Source: Marinilabiliaceae bacterium JC017 (GTDB lineage Bacteria > Bacteroidota > Bacteroidia > Bacteroidales > Marinilabiliaceae). Taken from it: DNA of 64,000 bases. Below the pieces are notes generated by a model that saw only the letters and a program-made list of their open reading frames with translations, ran no database searches and had not been told where the DNA came from. The position numbers were made by a program, and so were the translations under genes. How positions within the stretch are numbered: the stretch's first letter is position 1; each line of letters opens with the position of its first letter. Location: contig RHGE01000009.1 of NCBI GenBank assembly GCA_004296775.1, forward strand, positions 42,474 through 106,473, written 5' to 3'. Shown piece by piece: positions 51,718 through 61,904 of this stretch.

Positions 51718-54396
51718 TTATTTAATCCTTCGAAGACGAACCTCATCCAGCATAGCCCGGTTCACTTCTCCATTCATATTTTCATTGTGTGGCAAAAACT
51801 GAATGGTGAGTTTATTCACCCCTTTCTTCAAGTCAGTTTTTACGGCATTGGACCAACCCCAGTTGGACCATTCGTCCTTACCGCGTTGTGGCATCACCAA
51901 CACCCCGCCTTCAGCACCATTAATCAACAAAGTTCTGATGGCACATTTATTATCGGTATTGCCCGGACCGGAACCATTGGCATAACGCACATCAATGGCA
52001 TACCAACCGGCTTCCTTCACGCTGGCTTTAAGGTTGATTTTAGTATTCTTCTTCCGGGTGAGTTCCACAAACCCGGTACCGTTATAGCCTTTAAAAGGCA
52101 GGAACGATTTACGGGCATATTTCTCTGCCGGCACATTTATCTCACCCATTGAAGAGATAATGGCAATTGGCTCACTAAGGAATGAAACGCCCTCGTTGTT
52201 CACCGCCTGCACCTGGTACTCAGCAAGACTTTTGGTTATCTCAATAGTATAGTGCGTATCTGTTACAGAGGCCACCTTTTCACCATTCATAATCACATTG
52301 TAACTCTCGGCTCCTTCTACTGCCGGCCAGGACAACTTATTATCAGCGATGGTCACCAGCGGATTGGGCAATGAAAAACGGTTATCCACCACATTCACTT
52401 TTCCTTTCCCCGGTTTTTTATTGGCAAGAATAATCTCCACCCTTTGGTTTCCTTTGGCATGGGCCGGAATCATGTATTCCTTCATGGGATTTCCATTCAC
52501 CTTAAACGCTTTTATCTCACTGCCAAAACCTTTCACTTCTATGGACAGGCGGGCATCCCGGTATTTAAAGTTATCAACAGCCAGGTGACCGGCATAAACC
52601 TTAGGCACAACCGGTGAAAAATAAAGGCCATCGGTTTCAAAAGTCATTCCCATAAAAACCCGGTAAACCATGGCCAGGTTACCGGCCACACTCCACAGCT
52701 GGCGATTGGAGTTTATTTCTGTGTCCCTGAAGTCACCATTATCGGCTACCATGTTCTCCTTATTGGTTAAAAACAATGCTGCCGCCCGGTTGATGGAAGC
52801 CAATCCCTGTTCCAGGGCAGCCATGTTTTCGGTTTTGGCACAGGCCCAGTTCCAGTATGCCTGCACAAAGGGCCAGATGCCATTGTTATGGTAAGGAGGC
52901 AAATTGGGAATCTGCGGATAGATGCATGGCACGCCATAATCAACAACCGGGGTATTCTTTGTAACACGAGAAGCCTTATGGGTATCCGCGATATCAAACA
53001 ATACAGTAAAAGCCTCGCCCAGGGCTTCGCTTCGGGGCGATACCGATTGATGGTTACGCCCGTACATATACTGGGCATAGTAACCTTTGTTATCCAGCCA
53101 CAACAGATCATTAATATCCGTTTTCACTTTTTGGGCCATCTCAACAAAAAACGCATTGTCTTCTCCCTTCAGGCGCGCCATCTCACCTAAAATCTCCAGG
53201 GTACGGTAATGCACGGCATTTGTTCCCAGGCATCGCGACTTGTAGATATCCACGCCATCCATCCATACCGGGTAGGTTTGTTTTCGCCAATCGAGAAAAG
53301 AAGACTCGCCCATCAACAGGTTATTATCACCATCCACAATGGTTTTCATATCATCCAGCACCGAGTTTTTAACAATGGGGTAAATAGTGTTGAGCCAGGC
53401 TTCATCACCGGTGTATAGATAAATCTCCCAGGCGGCCAGCGTCCAGGTAGTGCGGTCCGATGAAACCGGCCAGGCACCGCCGGTACCCGTATCCTGTATA
53501 ATGCGGTTGTTTTTAACTTTTCGCAGCAGGCTGGTCTTTGCCGTTTCCGTATCCAGATAAGCATAAGCCAGCAAAATACTATAACTCACATCCCTGGTCC
53601 AAACACCGGGCCAGGCTTCACCGGTGCGAAAAGTACCATCCTCTTCCTTGTTCATAACCGTTTCATCCAATGCCATATTGTAGAGGGCATCCACCAGGGG
53701 AATTTGCGATGAAAAAGCCGGGTATTGAGATATATCGTTTTTCAATTTCCAATCCTGCGAGGTAAAATCTTCCGGATTATAAGGATTCAACGCCAAAGTC
53801 AATTCGAAGATCCCGTCCCCGTCATCGTCTTTCAATTGAAACTGCTCCCGCGAAGGCAGGTTATCGAAATCCCATGAAAGCGGCGAAAGATTTCCCGCCA
53901 TGAAAATTCCTTTAAAATCATCCTTAAATATTTTATCCCCGGTATAAAGCTCAAAGAATCCTTTTTCATTCATGGACTGAATGATTTTACGGGCATCCAG
54001 CTTTACCACTAAAGGCGTGTTGGCCTCCACTGAGCCGGTGGCTAAAACCTGTTGCTCAGCGGCATGTTTCTCCCCAAAGGTTAACACCGGCAACTCAATT
54101 TTGCCATTACTGCCCGGCTCCAACAAAAAAGTGTGGTTAATGCCCATGGGTAACTCATTATCTTTTCCGTTGATGGCGAATTTAAACTCAATGAAATTTG
54201 GGAAATTCTCATTGGCCGGACTTTGATAGTCGGAAGTCATATGAGTGGGTGATAATGCCAATGCCGTGTACCCCCCTTGTTCCACGCGATTAGGGTATAC
54301 ACTGTAGGCCTTACCCTTGTAAAGCGTTTTCTCTGGTCGGGGTTGACAAGCCATAACCATGACGATAGTTGTTAACAGGATGAAATAATTTTTCAT
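51718..54396 (-). CDS. Six-hairpin glycoside hydrolase lipoprotein (MGH1/GH63-like) with C-terminal CBM
   Basis: An 892-residue lipoprotein (signal peptide ending VMVMAC). Residues about 30-200 are a beta-sandwich; about 215-640 form an (alpha/alpha)6 barrel of the MGH1/GH63/trehalase-like clan, with GEAWPGVWTRDVSYSILLAYAYLD, DRTTWTLAAWEIYLYTGDEAWL, MGESSFLDWRKQTYPVWMDG, SEALGEAFTVLFD and NNGIWPFVQAYWNWA. A fibronectin-III-like segment and a CBM35-like domain (WYAIDVRYANGSGPGNTDNKC) end it. It probably trims an alpha-linked oligosaccharide at the cell surface; no SusCD pair is adjacent. A consensus promoter lies at 54455-54485. Confidence 0.87.
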   Translation of the reverse strand: MKNYFILLTTIVMVMACQPRPEKTLYKGKAYSVYPNRVEQGGYTALALSPTHMTSDYQSPANENFPNFIEFKFAINGKDNELPMGINHTFLLEPGSNGKIELPVLTFGEKHAAEQQVLATGSVEANTPLVVKLDARKIIQSMNEKGFFELYTGDKIFKDDFKGIFMAGNLSPLSWDFDNLPSREQFQLKDDDGDGIFELTLALNPYNPEDFTSQDWKLKNDISQYPAFSSQIPLVDALYNMALDETVMNKEEDGTFRTGEAWPGVWTRDVSYSILLAYAYLDTETAKTSLLRKVKNNRIIQDTGTGGAWPVSSDRTTWTLAAWEIYLYTGDEAWLNTIYPIVKNSVLDDMKTIVDGDNNLLMGESSFLDWRKQTYPVWMDGVDIYKSRCLGTNAVHYRTLEILGEMARLKGEDNAFFVEMAQKVKTDINDLLWLDNKGYYAQYMYGRNHQSVSPRSEALGEAFTVLFDIADTHKASRVTKNTPVVDYGVPCIYPQIPNLPPYHNNGIWPFVQAYWNWACAKTENMAALEQGLASINRAAALFLTNKENMVADNGDFRDTEINSNRQLWSVAGNLAMVYRVFMGMTFETDGLYFSPVVPKVYAGHLAVDNFKYRDARLSIEVKGFGSEIKAFKVNGNPMKEYMIPAHAKGNQRVEIILANKKPGKGKVNVVDNRFSLPNPLVTIADNKLSWPAVEGAESYNVIMNGEKVASVTDTHYTIEITKSLAEYQVQAVNNEGVSFLSEPIAIISSMGEINVPAEKYARKSFLPFKGYNGTGFVELTRKKNTKINLKASVKEAGWYAIDVRYANGSGPGNTDNKCAIRTLLINGAEGGVLVMPQRGKDEWSNWGWSNAVKTDLKKGVNKLTIQFLPHNENMNGEVNRAMLDEVRLRRIK

Positions 54397-54454
54397 AATT
54401 CCTCTGTATATAAGTGTGTTTGACTAGTGTTTAAAAGTTTTTTCTTTGTTGCTG

Positions 54455-54485
54455 CAAATTAACGAGATAGGGAATGAGATGCAAA
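54455..54485 (-). promoter_or_regulatory. Promoter of the glycosidase gene
   Basis: Minus strand TTTG (54482-54485), 19-nt spacer, TTAATTTG (54455-54462), one change from consensus. A gaggaatt just before the ATG is a plausible ribosome-binding site. Confidence 0.65.
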
Positions 54486-55096
54486 TACAATAATAGATTA
54501 CAAACTATAAATCAATATTTTGTCGATAACAACAATACAGAATCACGGATTGCAAACGTTTGAAGAAGGAACGATTTTGACTATAAATAGTAAATAAATC
54601 ACATTGGCACCGAATTGGTAATCTAATACTGGTATGTTTTACAACACATGTAGCTTTATTGATAGCTCGTTATATTTTAGTTCTCTGATGGCCTTTAACC
54701 ATGTTGACATCGTGATAACATTAAAAACTTGTTAGATAATTGAGGATTAAAAATAAATACAACCCAATACCAGCTGAACCAGCCAAAGTGAGCTGTTCCT
54801 TTATCTATTAAGGAGAAGGTTAGGATGCGGTGTTAACCGGATAAGAAGATGCTTATTATAAACCACCTCACCCCTCCATCTCATCAAAGGCGAGAGAGTC
54901 TTCAAACCTGACGTTTATACTCTTAGTGATTAAGTGTAGTGAAGGCTTGTTATATGAAAGATAACAGCCCCCCGATTTACACCCGATTCACTTTTAGCAT
55001 CATAAAGATTTTGGCTATCAAATATTCTCAACCTATCTTTAAAATAATTTCAACAATTTAACAAACTATTATAATAATCCACAAACCTTTAAACTC
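54486..55096 (+). other. Gene-free divergent spacer
   Basis: I see no gene, no good promoter and no strong hairpin. Faint similarity to the tttacaccc end of the TTAGAT family occurs at 54970-54990. Confidence 0.5.
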
Positions 55097-55546
55097 ATGA
55101 GATCAATTATTAAATTTCTGTTTCTGTTCGTCGTTCTTATTACTCCCTGCTGCGAAGAAGATGAATGTCCGGAATGCTTCACCCCTCCTAAGATGTTTAT
55201 CCTCGATATTGTTGATACAGAAACCGGGGAGAACCTGTTTACAAATGGCACCTTAAAGGCCGATGAGATTGAAATCAAAAACGTTTTGAACGATGCACCG
55301 GTCGATTTCACCTTCATCGATGAAAATGGCGTGAACTACATCCAGATCCATTCCATTGGTTGGGAGACGGAGGTCGTAAATTGCCATATAAGCGTATCAT
55401 CAATCGATATCTGCAACCTGTATGTGGATGCAAAAAGGGAAAGTGACAATTGTTGTTCATACACCGTTTTCAATGAAATATCGATAGAAAACGCCGAATT
55501 CAAACAGGATGATGAAACTGGCATTTATAAGATTTTAGTAGAATAA
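55097..55546 (+). CDS. Small hypothetical lipoprotein
   Basis: A 149-residue predicted lipoprotein (hydrophobic signal ending LITPCC, then EEDECPEC). The mature part is acidic beta-rich sequence (ILDIVDTETGENLFTNGTLKADEIEI, NYIQIHSIGWE) with several cysteines (about 8). It resembles many unassigned Bacteroidota lipoproteins with a DUF-like beta-sandwich; I recognise no named family. It stands alone between long spacers. Confidence 0.65.
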   Translation: MRSIIKFLFLFVVLITPCCEEDECPECFTPPKMFILDIVDTETGENLFTNGTLKADEIEIKNVLNDAPVDFTFIDENGVNYIQIHSIGWETEVVNCHISVSSIDICNLYVDAKRESDNCCSYTVFNEISIENAEFKQDDETGIYKILVE

Positions 55547-55740
55547 TACCGATTAGTGATTAAATTGACCACTTAATGCGCTACGCTTTTAACTGGTCTT
55601 TAATCATCTATCGGCATTATACCTGTGTCATTTTGAAATTTAGTTGGTATAATACCAAATCTATTCATATGTGACCTTAGTATAATGCCTTTTTTGAAGG
55701 GTACATTGCTACCATACCGTGTAATCTAAAAAGTTTAGTT

Positions 55741-56031
55741 ATGAACAAATACAAATCAGTAGTATTAATCTCCGTATTTATTGTCCTGACACTTTTGCTC
55801 ACCTCCTGTTTGCCGGGTGGCGGTAGCTATTCTCCTATTAAACCAGCCGGCTTCTTTTCCGGTATCTGGCATGGCTGGGTTGCCCCTGTTTCTTTGATTC
55901 TGGGACTATTTAACTCAAAAATATCCATTTATGAATCGTTCAACACCGGGTGGTGGTACGATTTCGGGTTTTACATCTCCATCATTGCCGGCTTTGGAAG
56001 TATACAGTTGATTAGAAAGAAACGGTGTTAA
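55741..56031 (+). CDS. Small membrane lipoprotein, conserved hypothetical
   Basis: A 96-residue protein with a signal/lipobox (LLLTSC, then LPGGGSYSP) and two further hydrophobic stretches (GIWHGWVAPVSLILGLF; FYISIIAGFGSIQLI) ending in a basic tail. The motif GFFSGIWHGWVAPVSLI occurs in small proteins widespread in bacteria, function unknown. Followed by two hairpins before the mutase operon end. Confidence 0.7.
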   Translation: MNKYKSVVLISVFIVLTLLLTSCLPGGGSYSPIKPAGFFSGIWHGWVAPVSLILGLFNSKISIYESFNTGWWYDFGFYISIIAGFGSIQLIRKKRC

Positions 56032-56071
56032 TAAGGGCGCTTGCCGAAGTACGAGAAAGACTAAATACACC

Positions 56072-56098
56072 TTTTCCAAAGTTTTATACTTTGGAAAA
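56072..56098 (+). terminator. Hairpin after the small membrane protein gene
   Basis: ttttccaaag (56072-56081) / ctttggaaaa (56089-56098), perfect 10-bp stem and 7-nt loop. Confidence 0.6.
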
Positions 56099-56108
56099 AT
56101 ACATTCAA

Positions 56109-56142
56109 AAAAGAGCCACCTGCAGCAGCAGATGGCTCTTTT
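56109..56142. terminator. Bidirectional terminator between small membrane gene and mutase operon
   Basis: Perfect 10-bp stem aaaagagcca (56109-56118) / tggctctttt (56133-56142), flanked by A and T runs. Confidence 0.85.
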
Positions 56143-56164
56143 AATATAGATAGAATAAAACTTA

Positions 56165-58321
56165 TTACTCAGCGTGGCTTTGCAGCAACAGGTTCAGGAT
56201 ATCAGAACCGGCTTTTGCTACTGAACTACCAGGACCAAAGATGGCCACAGCACCAGCGTCATACAGGAATTGATAATCCTGAGCAGGGATAACACCACCA
56301 CAAATAACCATGATGTCATCACGTCCCAGTTTTTTCAATTCTGCGATTACCTGAGGCACCAATGTTTTATGACCAGCGGCTAATGAGGATACACCCAATA
56401 CGTGTACGTCATTTTCAACCGCTTGCTTGGCAGCTTCGGCAGGCGTCTGGAACAATGGTCCCATATCCACGTCGAACCCGATGTCAGCATACCCGGTAGC
56501 TACTACTTTAGCACCGCGGTCGTGACCATCCTGCCCCATTTTGGCAATCATGATACGAGGCTGACGACCTTCTTTCTCAGCAAATTCTTTTGCTAATTTT
56601 TGAGCGTTTTCAAACTCTTTATCGTTGGCAGCTTCTGAGCTGTATACTCCTGAAATTGATCTGATCACAGCGTTATATCTTCCTACAATTTTTTCACAAG
56701 CATAAGAAATCTCACCCAAAGAAGCACGTTTCTGAGCGGCATCAACAGCTAACTCCAATAAGTTTCCTTTACCGGTTTCAACCGCTTTGGTGATAGCTGC
56801 CAAGGCTGCCTGTACTTCTTCTTCGTTACGATTGGCGCGCAACTTATTCAAACGCTCAATCTGAGACAGACGTACTGCAGTGTTATCGATATCCAGGATA
56901 TCAATAGGATCTTCTTTCTCCAAACGGTATTTATTAATACCAACAATCGTTTGGTTCTTGCTATCGATTTTAGCCTGCGTACGGGCAGCAGCCTCTTCAA
57001 TACGCATCTTTGGTACACCTGACTCAATGGCTTTAGCCATACCACCCAAGGATTCAACTTCCTCGATAAGCGCCCATGCTTTATCAACAATCTCCTTGGT
57101 CAATGCTTCTACATAGTAAGAACCAGCCCAAGGATCAACGCCACGACAAATCTGTGTCTCTTCCTGGATAAAGATCTGTGTGTTACGAGCAATACGAGCA
57201 GAGAAATCGGTAGGCAAGGCAATCGCCTCATCCAAAGCATTGGTGTGCAACGATTGGGTGTGACCTAAAGTAGCAGCCATCGCTTCAATACAAGTACGCC
57301 CTACGTTGTTGAACGGATCCTGCTCAGTCAATGACCAACCGGAAGTCTGAGAGTGCGTCCGCAACGCCAGCGACTTAGGATTCTTAGGATTGAATTGTTT
57401 TACAATCTTGGCCCATAACATACGTCCGGCACGCATCTTGGCAATCTCCATAAAATGGTTCATACCAATAGCCCAGAAGAAGGATAAACGAGGTGCAAAA
57501 GCATCAATATCCAATCCGGCTTTTGTTCCGGCACGCAAATACTCCAATCCATCGGCCAGGGTGTAAGCCAACTCAATATCAGCGGTAGCACCTGCCTCTT
57601 GCATGTGGTAACCAGAAATAGAGATAGAGTTGAACTTAGGCATCTTTTGAGAAGTGTACTCGAAAATATCGGCAATCACTTTCATTGAGAACTCAGGTGG
57701 GTAGATGTAAGTGTTACGCACCATGAACTCTTTCAAAATATCGTTCTGAATTGTACCAGACAATTGCTCAAGGGTAGCGCCTTGCTCCAGACCAGCCACA
57801 ATGTAGAAAGCCAATACCGGCAATACCGCACCGTTCATAGTCATTGATACAGACATTTTATCCAATGGAATACCATCAAACAAAACGTTCATATCCAGGA
57901 TAGAGTCAATGGCCACACCTGCTTTACCAACGTCACCAACCACACGCTCATGATCGGAGTCATAGCCACGGTGAGTCGCCAGGTCAAATGCTACTGACAA
58001 ACCTTTCTGCCCGGAAGCCAGGTTACGACGATAGAAGGCATTCGACTCCTCTGCCGTAGAGAAACCAGCATACTGACGGATGGTCCACGGACGGAAAGCA
58101 TACATCATGGAATAAGGCCCGTGCAGGTACGGAGGCAAACCGGCAGCATAATTCAAGTGCTCCAAGCCGGCCAAATCGGACTTACTATATACGGGCTTTA
58201 CAGGAATACGCTCAGGCGTTACCCAATCTTTTTTAATCCCGTGTTTTTGTTCCCAGGCCTTGGCGTCTACATCAGCACAAGACTTGGCTTTGATATCTAT
58301 GTTATTAAATTTTGGTCGCAT
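56165..58321 (-). CDS. mutB: Methylmalonyl-CoA mutase large (alpha) subunit
   Basis: Adenosylcobalamin-dependent interconversion of succinyl-CoA and methylmalonyl-CoA, used for propionate formation or uptake. The 718 residues have the TIM barrel (about 60-420, [51 protein letters not shown]) and C-terminal B12-binding domain with base-off motif DGHDRG (about 600), then a GVSSL and GGVIP pair. Downstream of the small subunit on the minus strand; the usual near-adjacent spacing is replaced by a GxxExxY insert. Confidence 0.97.
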   Translation of the reverse strand: MRPKFNNIDIKAKSCADVDAKAWEQKHGIKKDWVTPERIPVKPVYSKSDLAGLEHLNYAAGLPPYLHGPYSMMYAFRPWTIRQYAGFSTAEESNAFYRRNLASGQKGLSVAFDLATHRGYDSDHERVVGDVGKAGVAIDSILDMNVLFDGIPLDKMSVSMTMNGAVLPVLAFYIVAGLEQGATLEQLSGTIQNDILKEFMVRNTYIYPPEFSMKVIADIFEYTSQKMPKFNSISISGYHMQEAGATADIELAYTLADGLEYLRAGTKAGLDIDAFAPRLSFFWAIGMNHFMEIAKMRAGRMLWAKIVKQFNPKNPKSLALRTHSQTSGWSLTEQDPFNNVGRTCIEAMAATLGHTQSLHTNALDEAIALPTDFSARIARNTQIFIQEETQICRGVDPWAGSYYVEALTKEIVDKAWALIEEVESLGGMAKAIESGVPKMRIEEAAARTQAKIDSKNQTIVGINKYRLEKEDPIDILDIDNTAVRLSQIERLNKLRANRNEEEVQAALAAITKAVETGKGNLLELAVDAAQKRASLGEISYACEKIVGRYNAVIRSISGVYSSEAANDKEFENAQKLAKEFAEKEGRQPRIMIAKMGQDGHDRGAKVVATGYADIGFDVDMGPLFQTPAEAAKQAVENDVHVLGVSSLAAGHKTLVPQVIAELKKLGRDDIMVICGGVIPAQDYQFLYDAGAVAIFGPGSSVAKAGSDILNLLLQSHAE

Positions 58322-58335
58322 GATATTCTTTTTTT

Positions 58336-58363
58336 AACACTGAGACACGGAGGCACGGAGAAC
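58336..58363 (+). repeat. cactgagac repeat, left flank of GxxExxY gene
   Basis: aacactgagacacggaggcacggag; 15 bp upstream of the mutB start and reaching the GxxExxY stop codon. Roughly inverted relative to 58765-58797. Confidence 0.8.
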
Positions 58364-58752
58364 TAAAGTATTCCATTAATTCTTCGCCGGATTCCATGTT
58401 TCAGGACAGATGCATTGAAATTAATTAATAATCCCAGCTTTTTTCCTGATAGTTTAAGATAGGTAACAAGCTGAACTTCATGAACAGGAAGAATATCTTC
58501 CACTGCTTTTAATTCCACAATAACACTATCCTCAACTAATAAATCCAACACAAAGTGCTTATCCAGTTTTTCTCCTTTGTAATAAAGAGGTAATTGAACC
58601 TGGTTCTGAACATTAATTCCTCTTGCTTTAAACTCATGAAGCAGGCAATTCTCATAAACAGATTCAAGCAAACCAGGCCCTAACTGCTTATGCACTTCAA
58701 TTGCAGAAGCAATTATTTCACGGGTTAACTTATTATACTGTTCCTCTGTCAT
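58363..58752 (-). CDS. GxxExxY protein
   Basis: A 129-residue protein of the GxxExxY family (PDDEXK-like nuclease fold proposed), with the motif LGPGLLESVYENCLLHEFKARGI, the VDLLVEDSVIVELKAVEDILPVHEVQLVTYLKLSGKKLGLLINF core (candidate D-ExK catalytic triad) and LGLLINFNASVLKHGIRRRI. Function unknown. It lies between the two mutase subunit genes and is unrelated to them; inverted cactgagac-type repeats sit at both ends, consistent with insertion of the gene plus repeats. Confidence 0.9.
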   Translation of the reverse strand: MTEEQYNKLTREIIASAIEVHKQLGPGLLESVYENCLLHEFKARGINVQNQVQLPLYYKGEKLDKHFVLDLLVEDSVIVELKAVEDILPVHEVQLVTYLKLSGKKLGLLINFNASVLKHGIRRRINGIL

Positions 58753-58764
58753 AACCTAAAAAGA

Positions 58765-58797
58765 AAAACTCTGTGTCTTTGTGCCTCTGTGTTTTAT
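58765..58797 (-). repeat. cactgagac repeat, right flank of GxxExxY gene
   Basis: Reverse complement reads acacagaggcacaaagacacagag, the same type as the left flank. It overlaps the stop codon of the mutase small subunit (58794-58796). Confidence 0.8.
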
Positions 58798-60659
58798 ATA
58801 TTCAATAATTCATTAAAACCCTTCAATGTCTCAAGCACATTCGAACGCACATTCACGAAATTCGTGATGCCTTTAGCTTTCAACTCATCAGCACAAGCAG
58901 GAGCACCGGCTACTACCAATGGTGTATCACCCAGCAGTTCAAATGCAACAGGAGCGGCTTCGGCGTACTCAGCATCAGAGCTACAAAGCACTACGATGTC
59001 GGCACCGGCGGCTTTCGCTGCTTTCACACCTTCTTCTACTGTTTCAAAGCCCAGGTTGTCGATGATCTCATAACCGGCACATCCAAAGAAGTTACCAGAG
59101 AACTGAGAACGAGCTAAACGCATGGCCAGGTTACCGTAAGTCAACATGAACACTTTGGGACGTTTAGCAGCTTTCTCGGTAGCTAAACGCATAGCTTCAA
59201 ACTCTTCGGCACCACGGAACAATACGATAGGCTCAACCTCACAGCCTTCACTGGAAACGGCTTCTTTTTCCAATTTAGCAGCCTCAATGTTGGCCATTAT
59301 CTGTTCATTAATATTTGGAAACTGGTTTGTACCCAACAGGTTCTCACGACGTGTAGCGACCGCTTTACGACGCTTGTCAGCAGACTGCTTAACAAGTTCC
59401 TGAACGAAACCTTCTTTCAAAGCAACCAGGTAACCACCTTTTTCTTCAAGTTCCAGGAATAACTTCCAGGCCTCATTAGCAATGCTGTCAGTAAGATTCT
59501 CGATATAATAAGAACCGGCTGCCGGGTCAACAATTTTATCGAAATGCGATTCCTCTTTCAACAGCAACTGTTGATTACGTGCAATACGCTCAGAGAAAGT
59601 GTCTGACTCTTTATAATACATATCAAAAGGCTGTACAGTCAAGGACTGAGCGCCACCCAATGTAGCCGACATCGCTTCCGTCTGTGTACGCAACATATTC
59701 ACATTAGGATCGAAAACAGTCTTATTCCAAGCCGATGTCTCACTGTGAATATGCATTTTGCATACTTCCTTGCCGGTTGGCTTGTACTCTTCAACGATTT
59801 TAGACCAAAGTAAGCGTGCAGCTCTTAACTTGGCAATCTCCATGAAGTAGTTTCCACCAACACCAAAATTGAATTTAAGGTTAGAAGCAACCTCGTTTAT
59901 AGAAAGACCACGCTCTGTTAACTGAGCCAGGTATTCATTACCCATCGATAACGCAAAAGCTAATTCCTGAACAACGGTAGCTCCCGCATTATTAAAATGT
60001 TTAGCATTAACGCCAACAGATTTAAATTGAGGCATGGCTTTCGCCGCATCAATAATCTCTTTGGTGTAGTCAAGCGCCTTCTCAACAGAAGAACAAACTT
60101 TACCTTTTACAGTCAGGTCACCAATTGCATCATAGTTAATCGATCCTTGAACCGCATTCAGGTCACGGTTAACTTTTTCCATAGCAGCAACTAAAGCCTC
60201 TACCAACTTTTTGTTGCCATGCTTTGTTTCAAAATTAATCTCTACCTTTTCAGAAAGGATGTTTTTCAACAAAGCCTCAATGTTCTCCGACGAAATAAGA
60301 CTTTCCTCTTCAAAACAAAAACAAAGCGCGTCAACACCTTTGGTAAGAATGTCTAAGGCTTTCGCGTTAGCTTTGGTTACATCATCTACAAGGATATCCT
60401 GACGTACCAACCACTTGTTGTCGCTTGCCTTATTACCGCGTACGTAAGGAAATTCACCGGGAAGACTTTCCAGGTAATTGAGAGATTCTAAATCTTCACT
60501 TCTGTAAAACGGACGTACGTTAAACCCTTCATTGGTTCGCCATACAAGCTTTCTTTCAAAATCAGCTCCTTTTAGGTCCACAGTGATCTTATCCATCCAC
60601 TCCTTCGTGGACACTGGAGGAAAATCACTGAATAACAGTTGATTTGTTTTATCTGCCAT
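58794..60659 (-). CDS. mutA: Methylmalonyl-CoA mutase small (beta) subunit
   Basis: Structural partner of MutB. The 621 residues share its two-domain fold but lack the base-off DxHxxG cobalamin motif (the equivalent region reads LTYGNLAMRLARSQFSGNFFGCAGYE), as expected for the non-catalytic subunit. The N-terminus has the characteristic FPPVSTKEWMDKI and VRPFYRSEDLESLNYLESLPGEFPYVRG. It is the first gene of the operon, with -7 element TAATTTTG at 60687-60694. Its stop codon lies inside the repeat flanking the GxxExxY gene. Confidence 0.96.
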   Translation of the reverse strand: MADKTNQLLFSDFPPVSTKEWMDKITVDLKGADFERKLVWRTNEGFNVRPFYRSEDLESLNYLESLPGEFPYVRGNKASDNKWLVRQDILVDDVTKANAKALDILTKGVDALCFCFEEESLISSENIEALLKNILSEKVEINFETKHGNKKLVEALVAAMEKVNRDLNAVQGSINYDAIGDLTVKGKVCSSVEKALDYTKEIIDAAKAMPQFKSVGVNAKHFNNAGATVVQELAFALSMGNEYLAQLTERGLSINEVASNLKFNFGVGGNYFMEIAKLRAARLLWSKIVEEYKPTGKEVCKMHIHSETSAWNKTVFDPNVNMLRTQTEAMSATLGGAQSLTVQPFDMYYKESDTFSERIARNQQLLLKEESHFDKIVDPAAGSYYIENLTDSIANEAWKLFLELEEKGGYLVALKEGFVQELVKQSADKRRKAVATRRENLLGTNQFPNINEQIMANIEAAKLEKEAVSSEGCEVEPIVLFRGAEEFEAMRLATEKAAKRPKVFMLTYGNLAMRLARSQFSGNFFGCAGYEIIDNLGFETVEEGVKAAKAAGADIVVLCSSDAEYAEAAPVAFELLGDTPLVVAGAPACADELKAKGITNFVNVRSNVLETLKGFNELLNI

Positions 60660-60686
60660 AATGTAACTGTTTATTTTTCAAAGCGC

Positions 60687-60694
60687 CAAAATTA
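60687..60694 (-). promoter_or_regulatory. Probable -7 element of the mutA operon
   Basis: Minus-strand TAATTTTG fits TAnnTTTG, 28 bp before the mutA ATG. The -33 position reads CTTT rather than TTTG. Confidence 0.55.
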
Positions 60695-60717
60695 ACCCTT
60701 TTGATTCATATAAAGTA

Positions 60718-60747
60718 ATAAAACAGCCGTTTTTATACCTGTTTTAT
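60718..60747 (-). terminator. Probable terminator after the EEP-family lipoprotein
   Basis: ataaaacag (60718-60726) / ctgttttat (60739-60747), perfect 9-bp stem, 12-nt loop. Downstream on the minus strand is tactttat, only moderately T-rich. Confidence 0.5.
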
Positions 60748-60777
60748 GGCATGAATATCAATAGCATGACAGCTATT

Positions 60778-61884
60778 TCAATATTTTAGCCTAACAGAAA
60801 TGGGACAATGGTCCGATAAAGACATGGAATTAATACCCCCTTTATCAACCGATTGCCAAGTTGTGTCAGAGTAGGAAACAAATGGCTTGTTACAAAAAAT
60901 AAAATCCAGTTTTCGGTTCCAGAAACCATCCTTATCAGTCGTATGCGTAAAGCATGAAGTATTGTCCTGAGCATACTTATCAATGGGAACAGCCGGAAAG
61001 AAAGCATCATAAAAAGGGGCCATCCAATCGGCCTCCGCCGTATAATCATCCGCCGTCAAATCCTCATCCTCACACACCGAATCAGGAAACCCTTTCATCT
61101 TAACCGTAGCCGGCGGCAGTGTATTAAAATCCCCTCCCAGAATAACGGTATGCTCCTCTGCTTCCTTTTTCACCATCTCCAGAATAATAGCCAACTGCTT
61201 TTTCTTGGTACCATCTTTGGCATAGGCAGCCGTGTGTGTATTAAAAAGAGTGATAATCTCATCCCCCACTTTCAAAAAGCACTGAAGCAAATTGCGCCTC
61301 AGGTAAAAATATCGAACAAGCGCATTTTGCTCCTCAATCAGTGGTAAACCAATCCGCCGGGCATCAGTTAATGGATATTTACTCAGGATCGCATTCCCCG
61401 AATTCATCCGCCCCAGACCATTTGATGGAATGATGCTGGCTTTCCACTGCGAGGCATACACCCCGTAATTCAGGCCAGTATGATTAATAATCCACTGCAC
61501 CTGGTCAATCCCGGCCGACCGCTTGCTGTCAACATCTGCCTCTTGAATAAAAAGCACATCCGGATCGACATGATTAATCATTTCACAAACACCCATCAGG
61601 TTCTCTTCCACCTCCTCCGGCGTCATAATCACCCGATCACCATAACAGTCAAAAAAGAAATCAATACGTCCCCCGCCAAATTTTATATTCCAGGTCATCA
61701 TGGAGAGCGTATCCGTCCCTAAAGGCTCAGTAAGCTCTTGGGATAGGTAATAATCAACATCTGCTTCGCCCAAATGCGTGTCAAAAGGATCACAGGCAAA
61801 TAAAGGAAGTAACAAAAGCAAAACAACCCATTGCCTAAACCAATAGTTCGACAAACTTTTATATGTAATTGAAAAACAGTTCAT
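60778..61884 (-). CDS. Endonuclease/exonuclease/phosphatase-family lipoprotein
   Basis: A 368-residue lipoprotein (signal ending LLLLPLFAC). The EEP fold is complete: MTWNIKFGGG, DVLFIQEADVDS (Glu), NGLGRMNSGNAILSKYPL, LFNTHTAAY, the GGDFNTLP loop (Asp, Asn) and the terminal SLSDHCPISVRL (Asp-His). This fold covers phosphodiesterases, sphingomyelinases, and DNases; being secreted, a lipid or nucleotide substrate is more likely than genomic DNA. The long N-terminal stretch before the hydrophobic core is unusual for a lipoprotein but an alternative start is not obvious. Confidence 0.85.
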   Translation of the reverse strand: MNCFSITYKSLSNYWFRQWVVLLLLLPLFACDPFDTHLGEADVDYYLSQELTEPLGTDTLSMMTWNIKFGGGRIDFFFDCYGDRVIMTPEEVEENLMGVCEMINHVDPDVLFIQEADVDSKRSAGIDQVQWIINHTGLNYGVYASQWKASIIPSNGLGRMNSGNAILSKYPLTDARRIGLPLIEEQNALVRYFYLRRNLLQCFLKVGDEIITLFNTHTAAYAKDGTKKKQLAIILEMVKKEAEEHTVILGGDFNTLPPATVKMKGFPDSVCEDEDLTADDYTAEADWMAPFYDAFFPAVPIDKYAQDNTSCFTHTTDKDGFWNRKLDFIFCNKPFVSYSDTTWQSVDKGGINSMSLSDHCPISVRLKY

Positions 61885-61904
61885 ATTTATCCAACAGCCA
61901 AAGT

